From: Acidobacteriota bacterium
GTDB lineage: Bacteria > Acidobacteriota > Terriglobia > Terriglobales > Acidobacteriaceae
Length of the DNA: 47,233 bases
Direction: 5' to 3'
NCBI GenBank assembly: GCA_003224905.1
Contig: QIAA01000051.1
Coordinates: 64,516 to 111,748, forward strand
The notes beneath the pieces were generated by a model that saw nothing but the letters and a program-made list of their open reading frames with translations, had not been told where the DNA came from and did no database searches. Of this stretch, positions 1 through 8,510 are shown piece after piece (the first letter of the stretch is position 1; every line of letters starts with the position of its first letter). The translations under genes and the position numbers were made by a program.

Positions 1-1347
1 CGCAGCGGCTATGGAATCTTCTATGGAGGTCAGGAGAACGGGCCGTTCTCCAATCCGAGCACAGGTTTCAATCCCCCATTCTTTTCAATTGAGTCATTCA
101 ACACGAATTGCGGGGCATCTTCTGCCAACCCGGCAGGAGGTCAGATCGATTGCTCGATTCCCAACCTGAATGTGCTGGCAAATGGTTTTCCCGCCGACTC
201 GCTAAGTGATCCGAATACTCCGCAGTTGTTTTCGGTAGACCCGAACCTGCGAACACCATATAACCAGCAGTGGCACGTCGGATTGCAGTATCAACTTCCA
301 GCAGAGACTGTGCTTGAGGTTTCCTACGCCGGGTCTCGAGGCCTGAAGCTCTTCGCGTTCTATAACGGAAACCAGGCTGTTCCGACTGCTGATCAAAATG
401 CGGCTTTTGCTCCTCGCCGTCCCGTGCATAAGGCTGTGGATCCAAGCCTGCCCTGCGATTTAGACCATGCGGACAATTGCGATGAGGCATTCGACACCGG
501 CATTGCCACGTTTCGCTCAAACGCATTTTCCAATTACCACTCTCTGCAGGCTCGCCTTGAGAAACGCCTGACGCGCGGTTTGCAGTTCCAAGCCTCTTAT
601 ACCTACGGTCATGCTCTGGATACCGCGTCCAGCGCCGATCTTGGTTCTTTCGCCTCTGGAGATTTCCGCGACCAGCGCTTCCCGGAGCGGGAGTACGGAA
701 ATGCCGACTTTGATGTGCGCCACCGCTTCGTGTTCAGCTATTCGTACGAGCTGCCTTTTGGGAAAGGCAAGCCTTTGGGCGGCAATGCGAACGGTGTCTT
801 GAATCAGATAATCGGCGGATGGCAGGTCGCCGGAATCACCTCTGCATCAACTGGAAACTATTTCACTCCAGTTGATATCGAGACTGACCTTTCAAACTCC
901 GATGGTGGCGGGAATGTCGCCAGCGCCTCGCGCCCTGATCGCATTGGCGATCCGAATGCCAAGCCCTGCATTCCCGGAACGCTGTTTAACACTTGCGCCT
1001 TTGCCACCAACAAGGAATTCGGCGCGTTCGGAGATGCGGGCCGGAACATCGTCCGGGGGCCGGGTTTCCAGAATTGGGATCTCTCTCTATTCAAGACCTT
1101 TCCTGTCAGCGAGAGATACAGCTTCGAGTTCCGCGCGGAGTTTTTCAATGTGTGGAACCATTACAATCCGCAGCTTGTGCCCGGCAAGTTTCTCTTCGAC
1201 AGCCCGGCCACTGACCACGGCGCGGACCTTGATCCAGGTGTAAGTGGCTGCCCGGTCGACAATCGCAACTCCAATTGTGCATGGGGATTTCCACAGTCGG
1301 CACGCGATCCCAGATTTGTTCAACTGGCTCTGAAGTTCTATTTCTGA
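1..1347 (+). CDS. TonB-dependent receptor, Oar-like, C-terminal part (5' truncated by window edge)
   Basis: The frame is open from base 1, so this is the last 448 residues of a larger outer-membrane protein. Visible beta-barrel hallmarks match the complete homologue at 36754-40230: an N-terminal GYGIFYGG stretch (GYGIFFAR there), 'RTPYNQQW' (RTPYYQQF there), 'YAGSRGLKL' (identical in both), 'LQFQASYTYGHALD', and a late 'GRNIVRGPGFQNWDLSLFK'. The protein ends in aromatic residues (LKFYF), as expected for insertion by the BAM machinery. Such Acidobacteriota receptors carry a carboxypeptidase-regulatory domain and a plug upstream, both outside the window. The substrate is unknown; polysaccharide fragments or peptides are plausible. 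An APC permease begins 10 bp after the stop, so co-transcription is likely. Family assignment is firm; ligand is not. Confidence 0.88.
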   Translation, partial: RSGYGIFYGGQENGPFSNPSTGFNPPFFSIESFNTNCGASSANPAGGQIDCSIPNLNVLANGFPADSLSDPNTPQLFSVDPNLRTPYNQQWHVGLQYQLPAETVLEVSYAGSRGLKLFAFYNGNQAVPTADQNAAFAPRRPVHKAVDPSLPCDLDHADNCDEAFDTGIATFRSNAFSNYHSLQARLEKRLTRGLQFQASYTYGHALDTASSADLGSFASGDFRDQRFPEREYGNADFDVRHRFVFSYSYELPFGKGKPLGGNANGVLNQIIGGWQVAGITSASTGNYFTPVDIETDLSNSDGGGNVASASRPDRIGDPNAKPCIPGTLFNTCAFATNKEFGAFGDAGRNIVRGPGFQNWDLSLFKTFPVSERYSFEFRAEFFNVWNHYNPQLVPGKFLFDSPATDHGADLDPGVSGCPVDNRNSNCAWGFPQSARDPRFVQLALKFYF

Positions 1348-1357
1348 GCCGGACTTC

Positions 1358-2731
1358 ATGGTGAGCCAACCAACCGTACCGGCAGAAGCTGGCCCGCGTC
1401 TGCGCCGCGCGTTGGGACTATGGGACCTGATTCTCTACGGCATGATCGTGATCCAGCCGACTGCTCCCATGCCGGTCTACGGCGTGATGAGCCAGAGGGC
1501 GCGGGGCCATGCAGTCACCACCGTCCTGATCGCCATGGTCGCGATGCTGTTCACCGCCATCAGCTATGGACGAATGGCGCGAGCTTACCCCAGCGCAGGA
1601 TCGGCATTTACCTACGTCGGATCAGAAATTCATCCCGCCCTTGGCTATGTGACGGGATGGAGCATGGCAATGGATTACATGCTGAATCCGATCGTATGCA
1701 CCATCTTGTGCAGCAAGTTCGCGCTGAATTTTCTGCCGGAAGTTCCCTACGCGGTCTGGGTGATTCTGTTTGTCGTGCTGTTTAGCTGCCTGAACCTGTT
1801 CGGAATCCGTACTTCGGCGCGGATCAACACCACGCTGGCGGCAGGCATGGGCGTGGTGATTCTTATCTTCCTGGCGGCGGCAGCACGGTACGTAATGGGC
1901 ATTCCGCATGACGGCGCGCCCTTTTTCACCAGGCCCTTTTATGATCCGCAGACATTTTCATTCCCGGCGGTAATGGGTGGTACATCACTCGCCGTATTGA
2001 CCTACATCGGCTTCGATGGGATTTCGACGCTGTCCGAAGAAGCCGAGAATCCCAAACGCAACATTTTGCTGGCGACCGTTCTGGTTTGCTTAGTAACCGG
2101 GGTGCTGGCGTCCATCGAAGTTTACGCAGCGCAACTGGTGTGGCCGAGTTCGCAGCCCTTCCCGGACGTGGACACTGCCTACGTTCACGTCGCCGGGCGG
2201 GCCGCAGGGCGATGGTTGTTTACGCTGATCAATGTCACGTTGCTGGTGGCAACAGTAGGTTCCGGGATGGGCTCGCAGCTTGGCGCGGCGCGGCTGCTCT
2301 ATGGCATGGGAAGGGGGAATGCGCTGCCAAAGTCTTTTTTCGGAGCCATTGAACCGAAACGCCGAATCCCACAGAACAATGTCGTATTTGTAGGTCTGTT
2401 CGCACTTGCGGGAACCGCATTTTTGAGTTTCGAGCGCGCCGCTGAGTTGCTGAATTTTGGCGCGCTGCTGGCGTTTATGGGCGTGAACGCCGCATCGTTT
2501 GTGCGGTACTACTTGCGCGGGCGCGAGAAGACACTAAGCAGCTTTCTCGTGCCAGTTCTCGGTTTCGCCATATGCCTGTTGCTGTGGCTGAATCTGAGCC
2601 GGCCAGCAAAAATTGCGGGCATGATCTGGATGCTCATGGGAATTGGATATGGCGCGGTGCGGACTCGAGGGTTTCGTTCTGAACTCGTGTCGTTTGATAT
2701 TCCCGATGAGGCCGGAACAATCAGCAGTTAG
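1358..2731 (+). CDS. APC-superfamily amino acid permease
   Basis: A 457-residue inner-membrane protein with about 12 hydrophobic segments and a short hydrophilic N-terminus. The first membrane segment follows 'ALGLWDLILYGM', the APC-family start in which a helix break near the first membrane segment helps form the substrate site. A later helix contains 'YIGFDGISTLSEEAENPKR', the typical APC loop after TM6 (Glu-Glu-xx-Asn-Pro). Length agrees with amino-acid/polyamine permeases. The gene lies 10 bp downstream of the Oar-like receptor, which suggests linked uptake across outer and inner membranes. ATG at 1358 was kept, although GTG at 1361 is also possible. The substrate (amino acid, polyamine or organic acid) cannot be told from sequence. 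Confidence 0.9.
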   Translation: MVSQPTVPAEAGPRLRRALGLWDLILYGMIVIQPTAPMPVYGVMSQRARGHAVTTVLIAMVAMLFTAISYGRMARAYPSAGSAFTYVGSEIHPALGYVTGWSMAMDYMLNPIVCTILCSKFALNFLPEVPYAVWVILFVVLFSCLNLFGIRTSARINTTLAAGMGVVILIFLAAAARYVMGIPHDGAPFFTRPFYDPQTFSFPAVMGGTSLAVLTYIGFDGISTLSEEAENPKRNILLATVLVCLVTGVLASIEVYAAQLVWPSSQPFPDVDTAYVHVAGRAAGRWLFTLINVTLLVATVGSGMGSQLGAARLLYGMGRGNALPKSFFGAIEPKRRIPQNNVVFVGLFALAGTAFLSFERAAELLNFGALLAFMGVNAASFVRYYLRGREKTLSSFLVPVLGFAICLLLWLNLSRPAKIAGMIWMLMGIGYGAVRTRGFRSELVSFDIPDEAGTISS

Positions 2732-2749
2732 CAAGATCAGGGGGACAAA

Positions 2750-3058
2750 GTGGCCGTCATCATGCGTCTGGTTCAGCAGTTTGAACATTCCAAAAGAGAA
2801 GAGTTCATCGCGCTAGAAAAACAATTTGCGGCACTGGAGCATCGTGGAATTCTGCCAAGAGGTGAACGTCTGATTCCCATCTCCAGCCGCGACCCTGGAA
2901 ACACCCTCATCTGGCAAGCCTCATTTAAGGACCTCTGCGCCGCGCAAGCTGCCCTCAAGCTCTTCGAAACCAATCCTGAGCACACTGAACTGGCCCACAA
3001 GCAGAAGCATTTTTTTAAGGATGCCTGGATAGAGTTTTACGAAGTTCTGGAGTGCTAG
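2750..3058 (+). CDS. Small uncharacterised protein (102 aa), possibly ferredoxin-like alpha/beta fold
   Basis: The GTG start at 2750 is chosen because an AGGGGGAC ribosome-binding site ends about 5 bases upstream; the ATG at 2762 would sit too far away. It lies 18 bp after the permease stop and is probably in the same transcript. The product is soluble, without signal peptide or membrane segment, and charged (EFIALEKQFAALEHRG; HTELAHKQKHFFKDAWIEFY). The alternating pattern and the ending 'WIEFYEVLEC' recall dimeric alpha/beta-barrel proteins (ABM/NIPSNAP-like), but no signature residues were identified. The function is unknown. Confidence 0.6.
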   Translation: MAVIMRLVQQFEHSKREEFIALEKQFAALEHRGILPRGERLIPISSRDPGNTLIWQASFKDLCAAQAALKLFETNPEHTELAHKQKHFFKDAWIEFYEVLEC

Positions 3059-3142
3059 TTACGAGCTGCGACCCTGCAAAACCCCCTATGGCGCAGAGAG
3101 CAGGATAAGATGGCGGAAGGCCCTGTTCTATTCACCGTATAA

Positions 3143-4438
3143 ATGTCCAGCCTCCAGGATCTAATCGCCCGAAATGGGCGCGGAGAACGGGTTGGCAGCT
3201 ACGCCGTGTGCTCAGCCCATCCGGCAGTGATCGATGCCGCCATACAAGAGGCTGTCGATGACGGGTGGTTCCTGCATGTCGAATCCACATCCAGCCAGGT
3301 GAACCAGCAGGGAGGCTACACAGGTCAGACGCCGCAACACTTCGCGAATGCTGTTCACTCCGCCGCGCGACTTGCCGGGCTTTCTCCCGAGCGAGTTCTC
3401 GTGGGAGGCGACCACCTTGGTCCGTACCCATGGCGCGCCGAACCGGCGAGTCAAGCCATGGAGAAGGCCTGCGAGCTGGTTCGGGCCTGCGTATTGGCGG
3501 GATATCGCAAAATCCACCTCGACGCGAGCATGGCGTGCGGTGACGACAGCGGACTAACAGAAGACACGATTGCGCATCGCGCCGCGCTTCTGTGTAAGGC
3601 GGCAGAGACTGCGAACAGCGAGTTGCCTGATACTTTGCCCCCGCTGCTCTACGTGATTGGGAGTGAAGTGCCAGCTCCCGGGGGCGAATCAGATTCCGGC
3701 GGGCGTCCAGCTGTAACCCCGGCGGATAACGTTCATCGCACGTTGGAAACGTTTCGGAGCGCGTTCGCTCAGCGGGGTTTATCCGCGGCCTGGGAGAGAG
3801 TGATTGCACTGGTCGTTCAACCGGGGGTGGATTTCGGAGAGAAGGAAATCTTTGACTACGATCGAGTTCAAGCTCAAAGCCTCTCTGCGGCACTACCCAG
3901 CAATCATAGCCTTGTGTACGAAGCACATTCGACCGACTATCAGACCGCCGGGGCTCTCGCGCAACTGGTGGAAGATCATTTTGCAATTCTGAAGGTGGGG
4001 CCTTGGCTGACCTTCGCTTATCGGGAGGCCATCTTCTCCTTGAGCTCGATTGAGCGGGAGTTACTGGGCCGGGGCAAAGGCTATCGGCTGTCGCAAGTCC
4101 GCGAGGCGCTTGAGACCGCCATGCTGCAGAATCCGGTTCATTGGCGCTCTTATTATCAAGGTGACAAAGATGAGCAGTCCTTCTCTCGTGCATTCAGTTA
4201 CAGCGACCGGTGTCGGTACTATTGGCACGAGTCAATCGTGCAGAGCGAAGTCACTCGTTTGTTCGAGAATCTCTCCACAACTCAGGTGCCGTTGCCCTTG
4301 ATTAGCCAGAATCTTCCTTCACAGTACGAAGCCATCTGCGCCGGAAAACTTCAAAACAATCCGGAGATGCTGGTTCAAAAGCATATTCGAAATGTACTTC
4401 GCCTGTACGCGGACGCATGCGGCGTGTGCCGCACGTAA
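3143..4438 (+). CDS. GatZ/KbaZ-family protein (D-tagatose-bisphosphate aldolase 'non-catalytic subunit' / tagatose-6-P 4-epimerase type)
   Basis: The 431-residue protein spans the whole family length. Diagnostic blocks are 'VGSYAVCSAHPAVIDAA' near the N-terminus, 'HVESTSSQVNQQGGYTG', 'VLVGGDHLGPYPW', 'KIHLDASMACGDD', 'YVIGSEVPAPGG', 'VYEAHSTDYQTA' and 'ILKVGPWLTFAYREA', consistent with a TIM-barrel fold with His/Asp/Glu metal-binding candidates. In enterobacteria GatZ/KbaZ supports the class II aldolase GatY/KbaY. In Agrobacterium a member of this family was shown to be D-tagatose 6-phosphate 4-epimerase. No gatY or kbaY neighbour is present, so a stand-alone epimerase-like role is the better guess. 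No convincing Shine-Dalgarno precedes ATG 3143. The physiological substrate is unproven. Confidence 0.85.
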   Translation: MSSLQDLIARNGRGERVGSYAVCSAHPAVIDAAIQEAVDDGWFLHVESTSSQVNQQGGYTGQTPQHFANAVHSAARLAGLSPERVLVGGDHLGPYPWRAEPASQAMEKACELVRACVLAGYRKIHLDASMACGDDSGLTEDTIAHRAALLCKAAETANSELPDTLPPLLYVIGSEVPAPGGESDSGGRPAVTPADNVHRTLETFRSAFAQRGLSAAWERVIALVVQPGVDFGEKEIFDYDRVQAQSLSAALPSNHSLVYEAHSTDYQTAGALAQLVEDHFAILKVGPWLTFAYREAIFSLSSIERELLGRGKGYRLSQVREALETAMLQNPVHWRSYYQGDKDEQSFSRAFSYSDRCRYYWHESIVQSEVTRLFENLSTTQVPLPLISQNLPSQYEAICAGKLQNNPEMLVQKHIRNVLRLYADACGVCRT

Positions 4439-4487
4439 GTTGGCGAAATTTCGCTATTCCACAAGCACGCAGAGGAGTCAGTACCGC

Positions 4488-5065
4488 TTGTTTCTCCTAC
4501 GGGCACCATCGGTTGAAGAAGTTGAAAAGTTCCTGACCCGCCAGCAGCAGTCAGCTTTTTCGTACGCCGATGTCGGTACTTCGGCCACACCGTGCCCCGA
4601 GGCTACAACGTAGACCGCAATCGCATTCTCCTTGGTAGAGGTGAAAATACGTGGCGTGCGGCGGTGAAGGCCATTCGCACATGGCAAATGTTCAACATGC
4701 CGTGGATACGTCTTTATTCGCCGAGCGCCCCGATTCAGGTTGGAACGGGCGTTGCGATCCTAGTGCAGCACTTTGGATTCTATTCGCTCAACGCCGCTCG
4801 TATCGTTTACGTCGTCGACGAAAACGGTACCGTCGCTCGATACGGCTTTGCGTACGGCACCTTAGCAGAACATGCGGAGAGCGGAGAGGAACGATTCACT
4901 GTCGAATGGAACCGGTCCCAGGATGAGGTGTGGTACGACATCCTCGCGTTTTCCCGGCCGCAGAAGATGTTGGCCAGAGTGGGTTATCCGCTTTCCCGAA
5001 TGCTTCAAAAGAGATTTACAGAAGGTTCGAAAGCCGCAATGTTAAGGGCAGCAAGCGCTAAATAG
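4488..5065 (+). pseudogene. DUF1990-family gene interrupted by a single frameshift
   Basis: The N-terminal part reads in one frame (LFLLRAPSVEEVEKFLTRQ, then SYADVGTSATP) and the rest in another (PRGYNVDRNRILLG, then YGTLAEHAESGEERFTVEW). Together they give a typical DUF1990 protein (about 190 aa, function unknown). The break lies near 4590-4592: after the Pro codon at 4590 the reading must slip back one base (equivalent to one missing nucleotide) to continue as VPRGYNV. A TTG at 4488, preceded by AGAGGAG at 4471, is a plausible start; the downstream fragment alone could begin at GTG 4592 but would lack the conserved N-terminus. The change could be a real mutation or a sequencing/assembly error. 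It follows the GatZ-like gene by 49 bp. Confidence 0.7.
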
Positions 5066-5093
5066 CGCAGTTCTTGATGTCAAAACCCGCGGT

Positions 5094-5561
5094 CTAAAAG
5101 CGCGACACGATCAGCAATCCCACTGCGATCGCAACCGTGTCTTCTGCCAGGGCGACAGCGAAGTCCGGCAGGTGCCGCTGCGAAACCAGAGCACGACGAA
5201 TGTTATATCCGGCATACGTTCCGACCAGGGCACCTAACATGCCGGCAATCGCCGCAAGCGGCACATTGGTTCCCGCGCTGATCGCAAGTGCCACACCGCA
5301 TGCCCCGCCGAGCACGATGCGTGCGATCAGTCCGACAGGCGCGGTGCGGGCCGGAGTTCCTGGAAGCTTATCTGCGATAAGTTCGACCAAGGCCAACAGC
5401 GTAAACAAAGTGAGTGTCCACGGCCTGCCGATGAACGCCAGTTTGGTCCCGGAGAAATGCAACCAACCAAGATGCGCGGCCCAGCACACAAGCGCTGGAG
5501 CGGTCAGCGAACGCAGGCCGGCTATGCAGCCCAGAAGAAAGCAAGGCAGTAGTACTGTCAT
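5094..5561 (-). CDS. DUF4126-family membrane protein
   Basis: The 155-residue, strongly hydrophobic protein has about four to five membrane segments. It begins with the family's characteristic 'GCIAGLRSLTAPAL' and ends with 'DFAVALAEDTVAIAVGLLIV'. A polar 'VELIADKLPGTPART' loop lies near residue 60. Proteins of this type are widespread and uncharacterised; a transport or envelope role is only a guess. It starts 17 bp downstream of the GH36-like lipoprotein gene on the same strand and is probably in its transcript. It converges with the DUF1990 remnant. Confidence 0.8.
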   Translation of the reverse strand: MTVLLPCFLLGCIAGLRSLTAPALVCWAAHLGWLHFSGTKLAFIGRPWTLTLFTLLALVELIADKLPGTPARTAPVGLIARIVLGGACGVALAISAGTNVPLAAIAGMLGALVGTYAGYNIRRALVSQRHLPDFAVALAEDTVAIAVGLLIVSRF

Positions 5562-5578
5562 ATTTGTTGGCTGCAGCT

Positions 5579-7855
5579 CTAATGCGCCGACGACGGTTCG
5601 GCCTGCAGCAACAAGTTGTCCACGAATTCGGGGTGAAGCTTCCCGGTTGGACCCGCAACTGTGCCATAGTCCTTGCCGTTCACGTAATCAGTGACGTGGT
5701 ACTGGCCAGCACCCAGACCTCTGAGCTCCAGGTCTCCGGTCCACCGCTCAGCCGGGTTGTTGCCCGTAGCCTCTTTCGGGCTGATAAAAAACGCGTAATA
5801 CATACTCCCATCTTTCTCGATCGCGTAACCTTCCGGATGGTCATAGCCGATCACATACAAGTCACGGAAAGTACCCTTCGAGAGCATCTTCTGGTTGTAG
5901 AGGCTGATCCATTTTTTCCAGTACTCTTCCTTTTCGGGCGTCAGGGCGACGTTTTTAAACTGCGGTCCATAATCGGGCCAGGTGAATTTCGTCCCGAGCA
6001 CGCCTCCAGTGCCCAGGGTTGAAGCGAAGTCGCGGCCTAGGTCCTCCTCATTAGCTCCGACAGACCTGATCCTCGTCAGCTCCACGTGGTCTCCATATAC
6101 GGCACTATTGGCGCCGAGCAAAGCTTTGTACATTTTGATCCGGCGGCGTACTTGCGCTGAACCCACGGGATCGGCCGTGACCGCCTGATCCATATAGCGG
6201 AACCACGCCAGACTCGGCGGGGTACCGCAGGGGCAGCTTTGCGTGACACTCTGCGGTTTTAAAGAGCGCGTGGTCTCGAAGATTGTCCGGTACACATCTC
6301 CCATGGCGTATACCGAATCCATCGGCGATTTGTGATGGTGCTTCGGGTTATAGCAGAGCGGCGTGGAATAAATGTTGTCGAGCTTGTGACCATCGAAATC
6401 CCAGTCTTTGATAAACCGTTCCGTAAGTTGCTTGTAATACGCTTGCACTTCAGGAACAGCCGGACACAGCGTGGGCAGATTGCGCGCCATCAGCGCAGGC
6501 TTGCCAGTCTTGTTGAGGATCAGCCAGTCAGGGTGCTGTTTCACCACGTCAGAGAACACGTACTTATGTTCACCGTAGCGGCCGCTGCCATCTTCCGCCG
6601 CCAGCGGCAGCCACCAGATCTGCACCTTGATTCCCTGATCGTGAAAGGCTTTCACCATTTTCTGGATTGCATCGCCCGCAAAAGTGTCAGGACGCGGCTG
6701 CCAGTCACCATAGTTGTTAAACCAGCGGTCATCGAGCGTGGCCCAATGAATACCCAGCTCCTTGAGCTTGGGAATCGTGTCCACCATCTGCTTGGGAGTT
6801 ACATTGGCCTCATATCCCCAGCCGCACCAGCTGATCGCGTAGTTCTCTTCATTGTTTGACGGCCGCGACAATCCTTCACGATCCACCATCTTCGACCACA
6901 GGCTCAAGGGTTCATAGAAGTCTCCCTTATAAACAGCAACGAAGGCGCGCGGCGTCGAATAGGCTTCGCCAGGCTTCAAGGTCGTTTGTGGCGAAAGCTG
7001 CACAGCGGCGTGAACCTTGCCATCGGCTTGCGTCTTGACAGGAATTGAAAGGCTCAGAGGCAGCGTCTCGACGTGCCCGATAGCTTCACCGACATTGCGG
7101 GTCCAGAACGCCACGACAGGGATGCCGCCACCGACCCGTCCGAGATCGCCTTCCGTCTCCACGGGCGCTCCGAGCGGGTTTTCCTGGAAAAACTTTTTGG
7201 AAATTGGCAGCACATCATCTTTTCCCCACCTGATGCTCGCACCGTGGAAGGACCACATGTCATACGGCGGAGCTTGGGAATCGGCCAGCGATGCATTCAG
7301 AGTGCGGCTCGCAATGGAGACACGGTCGAGATGCACGTCCTGGTTCCCGGTGTTCTGATAGGCAGCTGAAAGCAAAGCTACGCCGGGGAAATCATCATAG
7401 ACCTCGATCGACAGTGTTTCCGCGAGGCCGGTTGTTGCACTTGTTCCCTTGATTTCTATTCGCTTGCCGAGTGCGCCCAATTTGCCGGCCACTTCGCTCA
7501 CCTTGGCGCCCGGGAGATCCAGAGTCAAATCACTAATCTCTTTCCCCCCGACGACAAGCTGCTGAGCCTGGCGGTTCGGCGGATCATCCAAAGTACGCTG
7601 ACCCGAATCGGCAGCCAGCATGGCTTGCAAGTATCCGCTTGGAAGCAGCACGAACTGAGCCGTGGGAGTATTAACGCGGACCGCATCTCCGCCAACGTCC
7701 ACACGTATGACAGAAGTCTGTGGCTGTGATGCGGTCGCGCCGGGCGCGCTTTTCCTGTTGCACCCTGTGAGCGGTACGAGGGCGATCACTGCAACAGAGA
7801 AAAAGGTTGGCCTGGTACTGCGATGTAGCCAAGAGCAACAAGAATGAATATTCAT
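5579..7855 (-). CDS. GH36-like alpha-galactosidase (melibiase), predicted lipoprotein
   Basis: The 758-residue protein has a type II signal peptide with lipobox LTGC (Cys32), so it is probably anchored in the periplasm or outer membrane. Residues about 60-320 form a beta-rich N-domain. The TIM barrel begins at 'WCGWGYEANVTPKQM' (about 343), continues with 'ATLDDRWFNNYGDWQ' (372-386), 'VQIWWLPLAAEDGSG' and 'HPDWLI', and has 'DFDGHKLDNIY' at 487-496. Asp493 lies where clan GH-D enzymes have the catalytic nucleophile. Asp562 in 'AVTADPVG' is a candidate acid/base. A C-terminal beta domain follows. Alpha-galactoside hydrolysis is the family expectation, but other alpha-linked substrates are possible. 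A DUF4126 gene follows on the same strand. Confidence 0.85.
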   Translation of the reverse strand: MNIHSCCSWLHRSTRPTFFSVAVIALVPLTGCNRKSAPGATASQPQTSVIRVDVGGDAVRVNTPTAQFVLLPSGYLQAMLAADSGQRTLDDPPNRQAQQLVVGGKEISDLTLDLPGAKVSEVAGKLGALGKRIEIKGTSATTGLAETLSIEVYDDFPGVALLSAAYQNTGNQDVHLDRVSIASRTLNASLADSQAPPYDMWSFHGASIRWGKDDVLPISKKFFQENPLGAPVETEGDLGRVGGGIPVVAFWTRNVGEAIGHVETLPLSLSIPVKTQADGKVHAAVQLSPQTTLKPGEAYSTPRAFVAVYKGDFYEPLSLWSKMVDREGLSRPSNNEENYAISWCGWGYEANVTPKQMVDTIPKLKELGIHWATLDDRWFNNYGDWQPRPDTFAGDAIQKMVKAFHDQGIKVQIWWLPLAAEDGSGRYGEHKYVFSDVVKQHPDWLILNKTGKPALMARNLPTLCPAVPEVQAYYKQLTERFIKDWDFDGHKLDNIYSTPLCYNPKHHHKSPMDSVYAMGDVYRTIFETTRSLKPQSVTQSCPCGTPPSLAWFRYMDQAVTADPVGSAQVRRRIKMYKALLGANSAVYGDHVELTRIRSVGANEEDLGRDFASTLGTGGVLGTKFTWPDYGPQFKNVALTPEKEEYWKKWISLYNQKMLSKGTFRDLYVIGYDHPEGYAIEKDGSMYYAFFISPKEATGNNPAERWTGDLELRGLGAGQYHVTDYVNGKDYGTVAGPTGKLHPEFVDNLLLQAEPSSAH

Positions 7856-8048
7856 TTGCAGCCAATCGAATCAGAGATGACAACCCAGAAATCGGAACCA
7901 GTCGCGACGCATGGTACTTTCACGTTCTCATGTTAGCGGATATCAGACTATTTTTACTCACCGACAACGAATCAATACTGAGCCTAACAAAAGCTTTTCG
8001 CCGCAATGTATCCTAACGGAGGCTCCTTCCACTTCATCAACATTGACC

Positions 8049-8402
8049 ATGAACAGGGATTACGGGAACGACTCCTTCGCCCGCCAGGAACGAAGGCGGC
8101 ATCCACGTGTGAAGATGAGTGCACGGATAGATCTCACACCTGCCGGGCGCAAGTTTGCAACCGGTGCGGTCACTTCGGACGTCAGCCTGGGAGGCTGCTA
8201 CATCGAAACCATGTTCCCTTTGCCGAAGGGCACTGAGGTTGAGATCACATTACACGTTGGCGAAGGCGTGCTCGCGGTGGGAAGAGTGATGACCTGTGAT
8301 CCGAACATAGGAAATGGGATCATGTTCACCAACATACTGCCTGAAGACCGGGAGGAATTGCGCGTTCAGCTGGAAGCGGCGCAGCGGGATTCCAGCGACT
8401 AA
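8049..8402 (+). CDS. PilZ-domain protein (putative c-di-GMP effector)
   Basis: The 117-residue protein is almost only a PilZ domain. The N-terminal 'RQERRRHPRVKM' supplies the RxxxR arginines and 'TSDVSLGGCYIET' supplies the D-x-S-x-x-G motif, which together bind cyclic di-GMP. The rest is beta-strand rich, ending in a short acidic helix. ATG 8049 was preferred because the 46 residues encoded upstream are unlike the family. A GGAGG at 8018 is too distant to be decisive, so the start is moderately sure. It is divergent from the GH36-like gene across about 190 bp and precedes the nicotinate cluster by about 100 bp, with no obvious functional link. Confidence 0.88.
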   Translation: MNRDYGNDSFARQERRRHPRVKMSARIDLTPAGRKFATGAVTSDVSLGGCYIETMFPLPKGTEVEITLHVGEGVLAVGRVMTCDPNIGNGIMFTNILPEDREELRVQLEAAQRDSSD

Positions 8403-8510
8403 CGCGTAAATCTTTGCTATTTTTCAATCGCCTGACCTGCTGTACAAATCCACGCTTTCGTATAAGAATGAGCCATTTCGGCGACCATTGCCGATTTGCC
8501 AGGAAGTGAC

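Noticed and set aside
3132..4193. 353-residue open frame on the minus strand opposite the GatZ-like gene
   Set aside because: The composition is Arg/Ser/Pro-rich with no recognisable motif, and the plus strand encodes a clear family match. It is a shadow frame.
5137..6022. Plus-strand frames opposite the DUF4126 and GH36-like genes
   Set aside because: They lack motifs and oppose genes with clear domain matches.
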